From Helicovermis profundi (GTDB lineage Bacteria > Bacillota > Clostridia > Peptostreptococcales > Acidaminobacteraceae), in the NCBI RefSeq assembly GCF_033097505.1, contig NZ_AP028654.1, positions 946,001-1,010,000 on the forward strand: a stretch of DNA of 64,000 bases. Reading direction: 5' to 3'. The notes under the pieces are model-generated. The model ran no database searches, was not told where the DNA came from, and saw only the letters and a program-made list of their open reading frames with translations. How positions within the stretch are numbered: position 1 is the first letter of the stretch; every line of letters starts with the position of its first letter. A program made the translations under genes and the position numbers. Positions 43,670 to 52,945 of this stretch are shown one piece after another.

Positions 43670-44671
43670 ATGAAAACAATTCTTGTTACAGGTGGTCTTG
43701 GTTTTGTTGGAAGCAATTTTATAAAATATATATTAAAAAAATATAAGAATTATATTATTGTAAATATTGATAAAATCACATATTCAGGCAATTTAGAGTA
43801 TCTAAAAGATGTTGAAAAAGAATCTAGATATTACTTTGAGAAAGGTGATATTGCAGATATGTCGTTTATTTTATCGGTTTTTAAAAAATATGATATTGAT
43901 TATATTATTAATATTGCAGCTGAAACTCATGTGGATAGAAGCATTGAAGATTCAAATCCATTTGTAAGAACAAATATAGTTGGAACTTCAATACTTTTAG
44001 ATGTTGCAAAAAAAGAATGGCAAATTAATACAGATAATCATGGTTATCCTATATATAAAGATAATGTAAGATTTATTCAAATTTCAACGGATGAAGTATA
44101 TGGATCGTATACTGATGAAGAAATTTTTACAGAAAAAACAAATTTATTGGCAACTAATCCATATGCAGCAAGCAAAGCGAGTGCAGATTTAATGGTTATA
44201 TCATATGGAAAAACATTTAAATTACCATTTAATATAACTAGATGCGCAAATAATTATGGAAAATATCAATTTCCAGAAAAATTAATACCATTAGTAATTA
44301 AAAAGTGCATAAATAATGAAGAAATACCTCTATATGGAGATGGAAAACAAATTAGAGAGTGGATACATGTGTTAGATCACGTTAGGGCTATAGATGTTAT
44401 TTTGCATGATGGTATACTATTTGAAATCTACAATATAACAACAAATGAAGAGAAACAAAATATAGATGTTGTAAAAAAGATTATAGATATTGTAGGAAAA
44501 GATTATAGTTTAATAAAAAATGTAGAAGATAGATTGTCACATGACGTAAAATATTCAATAAATGCAGATAAATTAAAAAACACATTGAATTGGTCGCCAA
44601 TATATAATTTTGATGTAGAACTAGAAAATGTTGTTAATTGGTATTTAGAAAATTCGTGGATTTTTGAATAA
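43670..44671 (+). CDS. rmlB: dTDP-glucose 4,6-dehydratase
   Basis: 333 aa. SDR-family enzyme making dTDP-4-keto-6-deoxyglucose. NAD loop GGLGFVGSNF (residues 7-16), catalytic STDEVYGS and YAASK (Tyr-x3-Lys), NITRCANNYG and REWIHVLDH are all conserved. Its product is the substrate expected for the WecE-like aminotransferase at 33101-34243, so the two loci probably serve one amino-deoxysugar pathway. No rmlA, rmlC or rmlD in the window. RBS TGGAGG. Confidence 0.95.
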   Translation: MKTILVTGGLGFVGSNFIKYILKKYKNYIIVNIDKITYSGNLEYLKDVEKESRYYFEKGDIADMSFILSVFKKYDIDYIINIAAETHVDRSIEDSNPFVRTNIVGTSILLDVAKKEWQINTDNHGYPIYKDNVRFIQISTDEVYGSYTDEEIFTEKTNLLATNPYAASKASADLMVISYGKTFKLPFNITRCANNYGKYQFPEKLIPLVIKKCINNEEIPLYGDGKQIREWIHVLDHVRAIDVILHDGILFEIYNITTNEEKQNIDVVKKIIDIVGKDYSLIKNVEDRLSHDVKYSINADKLKNTLNWSPIYNFDVELENVVNWYLENSWIFE

Positions 44672-45032
44672 AAAAATTAATTTAGAGTAAGGATATTGTA
44701 AGAAAAAATAAAATAGAAAAAAGCTTCTTATGTCTTATTATTTAATCACTTAAATAAAATTATAATACAAGGGGAGCTTTTCTTATCTACAATTGTAGAC
44801 AGTATTTTATGGATGATGAAAATATGATACGTAAAATTTAGTTTAGAGACTACAAAAGCCATTGCAATAGCTATAGTTAAGAAAATATTGAAATCTTTAA
44901 TTTACGGCAGTAAATTGATATAATTCTTTTTTAATTGATAATGTTTATTAATTAAAAAACGTGATATAATTATTTAGTTAATAAGAATTTTATCATATGA
45001 AAAATGATTATAAAATAGCTGAGGTGAAGATA
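44672..45032. other. 361-bp intergenic region before the methionine aminopeptidase gene
   Basis: AT-rich with stops in all frames. It contains a loose AAAAAGCT/AGCTTTT pairing (about 44719-44781), which may terminate rmlB, a CTACAATTGTAG palindrome near 44788, and at its end the promoter and operator-like box described separately. I recognise no gene. Confidence 0.5.
44936..44970 (+). promoter_or_regulatory. Promoter with Fur-like inverted box for the methionine aminopeptidase gene
   Basis: TGATAATGTTTATTA (44936-44950) resembles a 7-1-7 Fur-family box and overlaps the -35 region; TATAAT is at 44965-44970. A closely similar arrangement lies upstream of the NifX-like gene on the minus strand. 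Confidence 0.4.
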
Positions 45033-45899
45033 TTGAGATTAAGAAATGATCTTTGTTGGTGTGGTAGTGGTAAAAAGTATAAAAAGTGCCATTTGCATAT
45101 GGATGAGAAATTAAAAATTTTATCTAAAGAAGGATATGAAATTCCTGACCATAGAATTATTTATAGTGATGAAATTATTGAAGGAGTTAGAAAAAGCTCT
45201 GAAATAACTAAGGGTATATTTAAATATTTGGAAGATAAAATTGTAGCAGGTATTAAAACTAGTGATATTGATAGATGGGTACATGATTATACCGTTGAAA
45301 GAAATGCTTTGCCAGCAACACTTGGTTACAATGGCTTTACTAAAAGCTGTTGCACATCTGTAAATGATGTAGTTTGCCACGGAATACCGAGTGATGAGGT
45401 ATTGAAAGATGGTGATATTATTAATATTGATTTGACAACGAATTTAGATGGTTATTTTTCAGATTCTAGTCGTATGTATATGATAGGTGAAGTAAGTGAA
45501 GAAGCTAGGCGACTTGTTGAAGAAACATATGAATGTATGATGATTGGTATAGGTGAAGTTAAACCATATAATACAATATCAAATATTGGAAAAGCTATCG
45601 AAAAATATGCTATAAAAAAAGGCTATTCAGTAGTCGAAGCATTAGGAGGTCATGGAATAGGAGTTAAATTTCATGAAGAACCATTTATAAATCATTTTGA
45701 AACGGACGAACTTGGAATGATTATGGTTCCTGGAATGATGTTTACTATTGAACCTATGATTAATGAGGGAAGTTTTGATGTTAAGATGTTAGATGATGGG
45801 TGGACAATTAAAACTATTGATGGTTCTTTATCCGCTCAATGGGAGCATACAATTTTAGTTACTGAAGAAGGATACGAAATATTGACATTGTTAGACTGA
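45033..45899 (+). CDS. map: Type I methionine aminopeptidase with N-terminal SEC-C zinc motif
   Basis: 288 aa from TTG 45033, supported by GAGGTGA 6 nt upstream and by the family N-terminus; an in-frame ATG at 44997 has no RBS. Residues 5-20 (NDLCWCGSGKKYKKCH) form a SEC-C zinc motif. The catalytic part has all five metal ligands: Asp in INIDLTTNLDG, Asp in FSDSSR, His in GGHGIGVKFHEEP, and Glu residues in FTIEPM and WEHTILV. It removes initiator Met from new proteins. Not next to ribosomal genes, so probably a second Map. Confidence 0.92.
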   Translation: MRLRNDLCWCGSGKKYKKCHLHMDEKLKILSKEGYEIPDHRIIYSDEIIEGVRKSSEITKGIFKYLEDKIVAGIKTSDIDRWVHDYTVERNALPATLGYNGFTKSCCTSVNDVVCHGIPSDEVLKDGDIINIDLTTNLDGYFSDSSRMYMIGEVSEEARRLVEETYECMMIGIGEVKPYNTISNIGKAIEKYAIKKGYSVVEALGGHGIGVKFHEEPFINHFETDELGMIMVPGMMFTIEPMINEGSFDVKMLDDGWTIKTIDGSLSAQWEHTILVTEEGYEILTLLD

Positions 45900-45956
45900 T
45901 AGTAAGTGCTATAAAATTGAATATTTTATATGAGTAATTCTATTACTTATAAAATA

Positions 45957-45998
45957 AAAAAAAAACGACCTTATAAAATTAATTTTTTAGAGGTCGCT
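45957..45998 (-). terminator. Intrinsic terminator for the minus-strand zinc-ribbon/NifX-like operon
   Basis: CGACCT pairs with AGGTCG with an inner AAAATT/AATTTT stem; on the minus strand a long T run follows. Confidence 0.75.
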
Positions 45999-46011
45999 TA
46001 TATATTAAAAT

Positions 46012-46188
46012 CTATTTTTCTCTTAATTCTTCTCTAGTTAATGAGAAATTACATTTAGGACATTTTACTTCATAGCAAGGAATCCCACGTTTATGTTCTT
46101 GAGAATATCCGCATTTAGGACAAACACATTTCCCATTAACACCTAATCCAAAATTTTTTTTGTTTTTTCCCATACCTTCATTATTCAT
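46012..46188 (-). CDS. Small zinc-ribbon protein, 58 aa
   Basis: A short gene with ATG at 46188, 8 nt inside the end of the NifX-like gene, and RBS AAGGAAGTGA. Four zinc-binding Cys lie in CPKCG and CPKC (about residues 23-26 and 43-46), with two more Cys nearby (CVCPKC, IPCYE). The sequence reads CVCPKCGYSQEHKRGIPCYEVKCPKC. Small double-CxxC proteins of this kind often sit beside NifX/NifB-type cluster-binding proteins. The overlap implies coupled translation and joint function. Terminator follows. Confidence 0.82.
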   Translation of the reverse strand: MNNEGMGKNKKNFGLGVNGKCVCPKCGYSQEHKRGIPCYEVKCPKCNFSLTREELREK

Positions 46189-46588
46189 TTAAAATCACTT
46201 CCTTATTACTTAATAAATCAAAATAAGAGTGGTTAGATTTACTAAGAATATTTAATAATAAATCATAATTTTTTTGGAGTTCATTCAAACTTTCTTCAAT
46301 TAAAATATTTTCAGAAATAACAGGTAATAATTTTTTTGAAATTCTTTTTATATTTGGGCCAAATACTTTTGTAATTGCAATATTTATATTTTCTTTTTTT
46401 AAAATACTTAGAATACCTTTGGCTTTATTTGGATCAGCATGTTTCTTTTCTTCTTCGGTAGTATTTTCAATTCTATTTATAAAAACAATAGAATTAGAAT
46501 CAATTTCATAAATATCATAATATATAGCATCTCCAAAATGTCTAATACAAAATTCTGTTCCATTATCTGTAGCACAAGCAATTAACAT
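46181..46588 (-). CDS. NifX/NafY-like (dinitrogenase Fe-Mo cofactor biosynthesis) protein
   Basis: 135 aa of the PF02579-type fold: MLIACATDNGTEFCIRHFGDAIYYDIYEID at the start, then ILSILKKENINIAITKVFGPNIKRISKK. The His in HFGDA is typical. In nitrogen fixers these proteins hold iron-molybdenum precursors; in non-fixing Clostridia many paralogs exist with unknown metal-cluster roles. No nif genes are present here, so a nitrogenase role is not supported. RBS GGAGGG. Operon with the zinc-ribbon gene. Confidence 0.85.
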   Translation of the reverse strand: MLIACATDNGTEFCIRHFGDAIYYDIYEIDSNSIVFINRIENTTEEEKKHADPNKAKGILSILKKENINIAITKVFGPNIKRISKKLLPVISENILIEESLNELQKNYDLLLNILSKSNHSYFDLLSNKEVILNE

Positions 46589-46614
46589 AAAATCCCTCCA
46601 AAATTAATATATAT

Positions 46615-46665
46615 AATTATAACATTAATTTTTAATTAATAATAGTTATCAATTAAAAAAATGTG
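46615..46665 (-). promoter_or_regulatory. Promoter and Fur-like box for the NifX-like gene
   Basis: On the minus strand TGATAACTATTATTA (46637-46651) is followed 18 nt later by TATAAT. The whole stretch from TTTTTTAATTGATAA to TATAATTA closely parallels the map promoter at 44928-44972. Confidence 0.4.
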
Positions 46666-46884
46666 AAATTTACTCTTAATATATAATGAGTATGGGTAAT
46701 CTTTTGTATTAAATTTCTATTAGCCTTAGTCTGTAAAAGGGTATTTAATTAGGAGGTATAAATAAAATTATAACAAATTAAATAATGCTATAATTATATT
46801 GTATAGGTTAAAATAAAAGTTTTAATATATAAAAATATTAATAGTAATTAGTGATTGTCATAAATAAGTATGAAAGGAGTATTT

Positions 46885-49863
46885 ATGAAAAAAATTCGTG
46901 TATTAATTTTAACTATTATTATAATTGTTTCTTTTCACTCAATTAGTTTTTCTTTGTTATCTGATCATGATTTTAGCACAGAAAATGATGGTGTTTTTAA
47001 AAATATTACAATGTCATCTGGATTATCACAATCAAGTATTGAAAGTGTTTTAGTAGATACAAAAGGTCGTATATGGATTGGTACACAAGATGGACTTAAT
47101 AGATATAATGGAGATAGTTTTATTTACTATAAGCATAATTTCAAAGATAATACAAGTATATCGAATAATACTATTAAGCAACTCTTTGAAGATTCAGAGG
47201 GAACTATTTGGGTAGGAACAATGAACGGAGGAATTGATTTATATAATACTAAAAATGATAATTTTGATAAACTTATTATAAAAGATGCTTATGGAAAAAT
47301 AATTACTGATATTAGAGATATAAAGGAAGATAGCAATAAAAGAATAGTTATTGCTACTAATAAAGGTATTTATATCTACGATTTAATAAAAAATCAATTT
47401 TTAGATAATAACGTTTTAGATAAAATAGGTATTGAAAAACTTTTAATTGATAATGAAAATAAAATTTGGGCTGCAACAGAAAAAGGATTTTTTTCAATTT
47501 CTTTAAATAAGAGTAATTCAATATCTATATATAATTATTCTAAAAATGAATTCAAAAATATAATCAAATGTAAAGATAATTTTTTTCTTGTTCAAGAAGG
47601 AAATACAAATTTATTATTATTTAATACAGAAACAAAACAATTCCAAAATTTTGAATTATTTAAAAATACTAATATGGATACTATTTCTGCAATTCACAAA
47701 GATACAATTGGACAAATTTGGATTGGTACATTTAATAATGGTATCTATAATATAGATATTTCTTCAAAGAAAATAAAGCATTATATACATTCTCCTGAAG
47801 ACGAACACTCTTTAAGTAAAAACGATGTTCGTGTTATATATGAAGATAGTCGCAATCAAATTTGGATTGGAACTAATACAAATGGAGTTTCAATTTATAG
47901 TTATAGAAATCAAAAGTTTCATGTAGTAAAAAATAATATATATAATAAATTTTCTCTATTAGATAATACAATTCGTGGATTCTACTATGATAAAAAAAAT
48001 AATTACTTGTGGGTTGCGTCTTCAAAAGGAGTAAGTCGATGGGACGAATCAATAAAAGGCTATATACATTATTCGGAAAATCTTGGTAATTTTCCTGATA
48101 AACAAGCTGGTAAAGTTAGAGGTATGTTTGCTTCAAATGATGGAAGGTTATTTGTATTTTCATGGAATGGAATTAGTATTTATGATTCTAAATTAGATAA
48201 ATTTATTGAATATACTTCGAAATCAAAACTTCCTATACCCTCATCAGCATGGATTGCATTATATATAGATAAAGATGGCTATGAGTATATAGGCTCAAAA
48301 CAAGGTGTTTTGATTAAAAGTCCAATAGATAAAAATTATAAGCTATATACACAAAATGATGGATTAGTTAGCAATTTTGTAATGAGATTTTTTGAAGATA
48401 ATAAAAATCGAGTTTGGTTTGGTACAGACCATGGAATTAGCATATTTGACAAAAAAACAAAAAAAATTATAAATATATCTAAAGATAGTAAAATTAAATT
48501 AAACACTGATTTTATATTTAGTTTTTATGAAAATAAAGATTATTATTGGTTAGGAAGTCGAGGTGATGGTATATTTCGTGTTTCAAAAGATTTAAAATCT
48601 TTTAAGAATTACACTGAAAAAGATGGGCTTCCTAATGGAACTGCCTATTCAATTTTGCCATCAACTGATGGTACATTATATATTTCATCAAATAAAGGAA
48701 TTTATTCATTTAATCCTATAACTGAAAAGATACATTCTTATAATTATATGGATGGAATTCAAAACTTAGAATTTAACAATTACGCATATTGGCAATCTAA
48801 GGATGGTACAATTTTTATGGGTGGAATTTCTGGGTTTAATTATTTTCATCCTGATAATATTAAAATGGAATCTATAAGCTCAAAGGTTATAATTAATAAA
48901 GTTATGATCAAAGGTTTAAAAGAAAATTTTGCAAATAGTTCTAAGGTTAATAATATATATGATTATAAGCATAGAGATATATTATTTGGATTTTATTCGT
49001 TAGATATAATTACAGATTCAAAAACAAAATATAAATATGTTTTAGAAGGTTATAGTAAAGAATGGTCTAAAGCAATTAGTTCAAAACAAGTAAGATATAC
49101 AAATCTTCCTAGTGGAAATTATATTTTTAAAGTAATAGCGACTGATTCTAATAGTAATTGGAATTCAATAGAAACTACATTTGCATTTACAATTGATAAA
49201 GCACCTTGGGAAACTTGGTGGGCAATCGGTATCTATATTGTTATTTTTTTACTTGTAATATTATTAATAATAAAAATTATTAATGAGAGGACTATAAGAA
49301 TAAAAAAACAAAATGAACTTTTAGAAGCTATAGTAGATATGAGAACAGCTGAACTCATTAAGGCTAATAAAAAATTGGAAATAGAAGCGACAATAGATAA
49401 GCTCACACATTTATATAATAGACGTAAAATTCAAAATATTTTAGAGGATGAAATAGTAAGAAAGAATAGATATGAAAAACCACTTAGTATTTTAATATGC
49501 GATATTGATTTTTTTAAGAAAGTTAACGACACATATGGTCATAATGTTGGAGATGAAGTTTTAGAAGAAGTAGCATTGGCTATGAAAAATTCCACAAGGG
49601 AAACTGACTTTGTTGGCCGATGGGGTGGTGAAGAATTTATTATTGTTGCAGTTGAGACTAATTTAGAAACTTCTAGAATTTTATCAGAAAGAATACGAGA
49701 AAATGTTGAAAATACAGTAATAAATGGTGATATAAGTATAACTATTAGTATAGGAGTAGTTGAGTGTTTTGAAGATGAAGATTCGAAGTCAGTTGTATAT
49801 AGAGCAGATAAAAATCTTTATAGAGCTAAAAAAAATGGAAGAAATCGTGTAGTATCAGGATAA
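46885..49863 (+). CDS. Diguanylate cyclase with two-component-regulator beta-propeller sensor
   Basis: 992 aa from ATG 46885 with RBS AAAGGAG. A signal peptide or anchor is followed by about 700 residues of Reg_prop repeats (RIWIGTQDGLNRY, TIWVGTMNGGI, QIWIGTFNNGI, QIWIGTNTNGV, RVWFGTDHGI), which form paired beta-propellers outside the cell. A Y_Y_Y domain follows (YKYVLEGYSKEW), then one membrane helix (about 773-797) and a GGDEF domain. The active site reads GGEEF, with an intact RxxD inhibitory site (RETD) five residues before, so c-di-GMP synthesis with feedback control is expected. Ligand unknown; the architecture is that of BT_-type hybrid sensors for polysaccharides. Confidence 0.94.
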   Translation: MKKIRVLILTIIIIVSFHSISFSLLSDHDFSTENDGVFKNITMSSGLSQSSIESVLVDTKGRIWIGTQDGLNRYNGDSFIYYKHNFKDNTSISNNTIKQLFEDSEGTIWVGTMNGGIDLYNTKNDNFDKLIIKDAYGKIITDIRDIKEDSNKRIVIATNKGIYIYDLIKNQFLDNNVLDKIGIEKLLIDNENKIWAATEKGFFSISLNKSNSISIYNYSKNEFKNIIKCKDNFFLVQEGNTNLLLFNTETKQFQNFELFKNTNMDTISAIHKDTIGQIWIGTFNNGIYNIDISSKKIKHYIHSPEDEHSLSKNDVRVIYEDSRNQIWIGTNTNGVSIYSYRNQKFHVVKNNIYNKFSLLDNTIRGFYYDKKNNYLWVASSKGVSRWDESIKGYIHYSENLGNFPDKQAGKVRGMFASNDGRLFVFSWNGISIYDSKLDKFIEYTSKSKLPIPSSAWIALYIDKDGYEYIGSKQGVLIKSPIDKNYKLYTQNDGLVSNFVMRFFEDNKNRVWFGTDHGISIFDKKTKKIINISKDSKIKLNTDFIFSFYENKDYYWLGSRGDGIFRVSKDLKSFKNYTEKDGLPNGTAYSILPSTDGTLYISSNKGIYSFNPITEKIHSYNYMDGIQNLEFNNYAYWQSKDGTIFMGGISGFNYFHPDNIKMESISSKVIINKVMIKGLKENFANSSKVNNIYDYKHRDILFGFYSLDIITDSKTKYKYVLEGYSKEWSKAISSKQVRYTNLPSGNYIFKVIATDSNSNWNSIETTFAFTIDKAPWETWWAIGIYIVIFLLVILLIIKIINERTIRIKKQNELLEAIVDMRTAELIKANKKLEIEATIDKLTHLYNRRKIQNILEDEIVRKNRYEKPLSILICDIDFFKKVNDTYGHNVGDEVLEEVALAMKNSTRETDFVGRWGGEEFIIVAVETNLETSRILSERIRENVENTVINGDISITISIGVVECFEDEDSKSVVYRADKNLYRAKKNGRNRVVSG

Positions 49864-49870
49864 AATATAT

Positions 49871-49998
49871 TTTATCCGATGCCTTAGAGTTCTAATACCC
49901 CCACTTCTAAAAAAGTGGGGGTATTAGAACTCTAAAAAGGCCCTGGATTATGTTTTCTAAGATTCGGTGGGAGTAAAAACTCCAAGAAATTCATTTAT
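49871..49998 (+). repeat. Hairpin-rich repeat family, copy B (128 bp)
   Basis: Begins 8 nt after the cyclase stop. It has a perfect 23-bp stem: arms 49884-49906 and 49913-49935 with a 6-nt loop. Then GGCCCTGGATTATG, a short GGGAGT-AAAA-ACTCC stem and the family end AAATTCATTTAT. Confidence 0.92.
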
Positions 49999-50021
49999 GT
50001 TGTCTGAGTTTGGTAAATTAT

Positions 50022-50070
50022 AAAAAGCCTATAGGTTAATGAATGTTATTTCCAATTTAACCTATAGGCT
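50022..50070. terminator. Intrinsic terminator, mainly for the minus-strand gene
   Basis: AGCCTATAGGTTAA pairs exactly with TTAACCTATAGGCT across 17 nt; a T run follows on the minus strand. Confidence 0.85.
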
Positions 50071-50113
50071 GTTCTATATTTATTTTATTTTTTTAAATAT
50101 AAAGAAAGTAATA

Positions 50114-50509
50114 TTAAGATGCAATATTTCTATTAGTATCTTCCCATTTTAGATAATCGTTTAGCAAACGAAGCGATTGCTTTGTTTTCTTATTTTTAAC
50201 ATTTTTTATATCAGAACTATCTTTTAAAATTTTAGACATTTTAACTAATTGAATTTCTAGATATTTAGGATTATTTAATTTGTTCATATTAGGAGTAGTT
50301 TTTGATTTTTTAAGCGATGCTGACATTGTTTCCATGAACATTAGTAGTAAAAAACTTTTTTTCTTTTGCTTTGGAATCTGGCGTGCGCTTACATAAATTT
50401 GTTCAAATAATTTTGTTAAATTTCTTTTTTTGTAATAATATATTGCGATAGCAACGACAGCTACTACTATTGTAATTACTGCAATAATTATTAGACTCTT
50501 ATTATCCAT
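50114..50509 (-). CDS. Uncharacterised single-pass membrane protein, 131 aa
   Basis: Not recognised. An N-terminal membrane helix (5-26: LIIIAVITIVVAVVAIAIYYY) precedes a Lys-rich cytoplasmic helical region (ARQIPKQKKKSFLLLMFMETM, KTKQSLRLLNDYLKWEDTN). RBS GGGGAG upstream of ATG 50509. It lies between repeat copies B and C beside the chemoreceptor and is divergent from it. No Cys or catalytic motif. Confidence 0.68.
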   Translation of the reverse strand: MDNKSLIIIAVITIVVAVVAIAIYYYKKRNLTKLFEQIYVSARQIPKQKKKSFLLLMFMETMSASLKKSKTTPNMNKLNNPKYLEIQLVKMSKILKDSSDIKNVKNKKTKQSLRLLNDYLKWEDTNRNIAS

Positions 50510-50697
50510 TATTTCTCCCCTTTAGTAAAAATATTGTTTACACATATTATTATATAATAAATAAGACTGAGAATAAATAGTAAAAGTGAAATGTTATTTG
50601 AAAAACAATTTTATTGTATGTTTATATTATTGAGTAATTTGTCGAAAAAGTGGTATAGATAAATATGAGTAGTAAAATGAAAAAAGGGGAGGCATAT

Positions 50698-52866
50698 ATG
50701 AAGAAGAAAAAAATAAGTTTAAAAGTATTAAATGTTTCTATTGTTATTATTTTATTAATTATTGCTATAATTATTACGGCGGGTATTTCTATTTATGGAT
50801 TAAAGTCGAATGTTAATGCAATTACTGATAAAATAACAACAGAAGGTCAAAAAACTTCTACAGAGTTTAAAAATACTTTAACGGATGTTGCACTTAAAGG
50901 AACAATGGACCAAATGGATGCTGTTAGAGACTCAGTAAGAAATTATTTTAGAGATGCTGAAATTGGAACTAGAATTATTTCAGAAGATAGTAGTGCAAAA
51001 CAAATTATGAATTCTGAAAATAAAATTGAAACAGGAGCATTATTAAAAAAATCACTTGTAAATGTGTACGAACAATCGAAAGGTAGTATTTTATTTATTT
51101 ATGCAGGATATGAGGATGGTGGCATATATACTGCAACAGGTTGGGAAACTGATGATTATGATCCACGTGTTAGACCATGGTATAAAGATGCTATGAAGAA
51201 TAAAGAAAAATTAATTTGGACTACTCCATATATTGATTTTGCAACTGGAGCCTTGATTATTTCCGCAGCTATAACAATTGAAGATGAAAAAGGTAATGCA
51301 ATAGGTGTAGTAGGTGCAGATATATCTTTAACTTCTGTTCAAAATTTATTAAAAAATTATAAAATTGGCGAAAGTGGTTATATTTATGCTGTAGATAAAA
51401 AGGGTGTCATTTTTTACCATCCAGCTGACGATGGCGTTGAAGATCCAAAAGCCTATAAAAAAATTGGTAAACCGGTTACTACAGAAGTAGCAAAAGAATA
51501 TTCAATGGGAAACGATAATACAACTAAAATACTTAGATATGAATACAATGGTGATAATAAAGTTGCAATAGCAGTTAAAGTTCCAGAATTAGATCTTTCA
51601 TTATTTGCTGCTTATAAAATGGATGAACTTAATAAAATTTCTAATGAAACTGTTGAAAAATTTAATAATCTTGAAAAAGAAGTTGCAATTACATCAAACA
51701 ATAGTCAAAAAAATACAATTAGAAATATAATATTAATGGGAGTTGGTTTATTAATAGTATTAGGACTTATTACAATAATTATTATAAGCAAGATAGTTAA
51801 ACCTATAGAGCTTATGACTATTAATATTAAAGAATTAGCAAAGGGTAAATTTACAAATAAAATTCATTTTTCAGCATTTACTAGTGAAATTGGTGAGGCG
51901 GTAGATGGTCTTGAGCATTTAAGACTTGAACTTAGTGAAATTATCAACAACATTTTACTTCTTTCAAATGATATTGGTACATCTTCTGTAAAACTTTCTA
52001 AAAATGGATCTGAACTTGAAGAAATTTCAGAAGCTGTTTCTCTTGCTGTTAATGAAATTGCTGAAGGTGCAACTAATCAAGCTATGGACGCTGAAGAAAG
52101 TGCTCGTTTAATGGAAGGTTTATCTAGTGAAGTTAATAGTCTTACTGATTATAACGCTGAACAAGTTGAAGAAATAAATAAATTAGATAAAAATTCTTTA
52201 AAAGGAGTAAAAGCAATTGAGAATTTAACTATTAAATCAAATGAATCATTAGATATAATAACTAAAACTTCTGATAAAACTCATGAACTTTCAGATGTTA
52301 TTGGTACTATAACTGGTATAACTGACACTATTTCTAGTATTGCAGAGCAAACTAATCTACTCGCTCTTAATGCATCGATAGAAGCTGCAAGGGCAGGCGA
52401 AGCCGGAAAAGGTTTTTCTGTAGTTGCTGATGAGATTAGAAAATTGGCTGAAGAAACTGCAAATGCTACTAATCAAATTACGGAGATGATATTTAAAGTT
52501 AAGCAAACATCGGAAAGTGTTGTAGACTCAATGGGATTTGTTGAAAAAATTAATGACGAACAAATGAAAGCGTCTATTGATGTAAGTTCATCATTTGATG
52601 ATATTAGAGTTTCACTTGAAAATATAGTAAGAATGATTGATGAATCTTCAAATAAAATTAATGATATTGATTCTAGAAAAGAACTTGTATCAAGTAAAAT
52701 TGAGAATATTGTTTCAGTTACTGAAGAAACTGCAGCAGCCTCAGAAGAGGTTTCTGCTTCTATGGAAACTCAGAATGAATCAGTAAAATTACTTGCAACC
52801 TTATCTGAGGATTTAGAGAAAAAAATTGAACGATTAAATGGTGACTTAGAAAAATTTGAAATTTAA
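50698..52866 (+). CDS. Methyl-accepting chemotaxis protein with dCache sensor
   Basis: 722 aa from ATG 50698 with RBS GGGGAGG. TM1 is at about 13-34. The large extracytoplasmic region (~35-340) carries dCache_1 hallmarks [28 protein letters not shown]-like [11 protein letters not shown] and [18 protein letters not shown]2 (about 350-372), HAMP and the signalling hairpin ([41 protein letters not shown]) follow. dCache receptors often sense amino acids or related metabolites. The hairpin tip differs from the receptor at 6930, so they are separate paralogs. Confidence 0.94.
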   Translation: MKKKKISLKVLNVSIVIILLIIAIIITAGISIYGLKSNVNAITDKITTEGQKTSTEFKNTLTDVALKGTMDQMDAVRDSVRNYFRDAEIGTRIISEDSSAKQIMNSENKIETGALLKKSLVNVYEQSKGSILFIYAGYEDGGIYTATGWETDDYDPRVRPWYKDAMKNKEKLIWTTPYIDFATGALIISAAITIEDEKGNAIGVVGADISLTSVQNLLKNYKIGESGYIYAVDKKGVIFYHPADDGVEDPKAYKKIGKPVTTEVAKEYSMGNDNTTKILRYEYNGDNKVAIAVKVPELDLSLFAAYKMDELNKISNETVEKFNNLEKEVAITSNNSQKNTIRNIILMGVGLLIVLGLITIIIISKIVKPIELMTINIKELAKGKFTNKIHFSAFTSEIGEAVDGLEHLRLELSEIINNILLLSNDIGTSSVKLSKNGSELEEISEAVSLAVNEIAEGATNQAMDAEESARLMEGLSSEVNSLTDYNAEQVEEINKLDKNSLKGVKAIENLTIKSNESLDIITKTSDKTHELSDVIGTITGITDTISSIAEQTNLLALNASIEAARAGEAGKGFSVVADEIRKLAEETANATNQITEMIFKVKQTSESVVDSMGFVEKINDEQMKASIDVSSSFDDIRVSLENIVRMIDESSNKINDIDSRKELVSSKIENIVSVTEETAAASEEVSASMETQNESVKLLATLSEDLEKKIERLNGDLEKFEI

Positions 52867-52885
52867 AAAATCATAATTTTTAATA

Positions 52886-52935
52886 TATCCTATAAATAGA
52901 TAATTAATTATCTACTTTATAGGGTATATTTTTAT
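52886..52935 (+). terminator. Intrinsic terminator after the chemoreceptor
   Basis: CCTATAAATAGATAATT pairs with AATTATCTA..TTTATAGG with a single bulge, then a T-rich tail. Confidence 0.8.
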
Positions 52936-52945
52936 ATAACATATA

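Noticed and set aside
44672-44930. Possible decayed transposase or small gene
   Set aside because: Stops in all frames and no recognisable protein motif; only short AT-rich pseudo-frames.
46181-46588. Evidence for nitrogen fixation
   Set aside because: NifX-like folds are common in non-fixers and no nif structural or assembly genes are present.
49884-49935. Repeat copy B hairpin as the dedicated terminator of the cyclase gene
   Set aside because: The same hairpin is part of a dispersed repeat found at other loci and orientations; it has no T run right after the stem. It may still weaken transcription.
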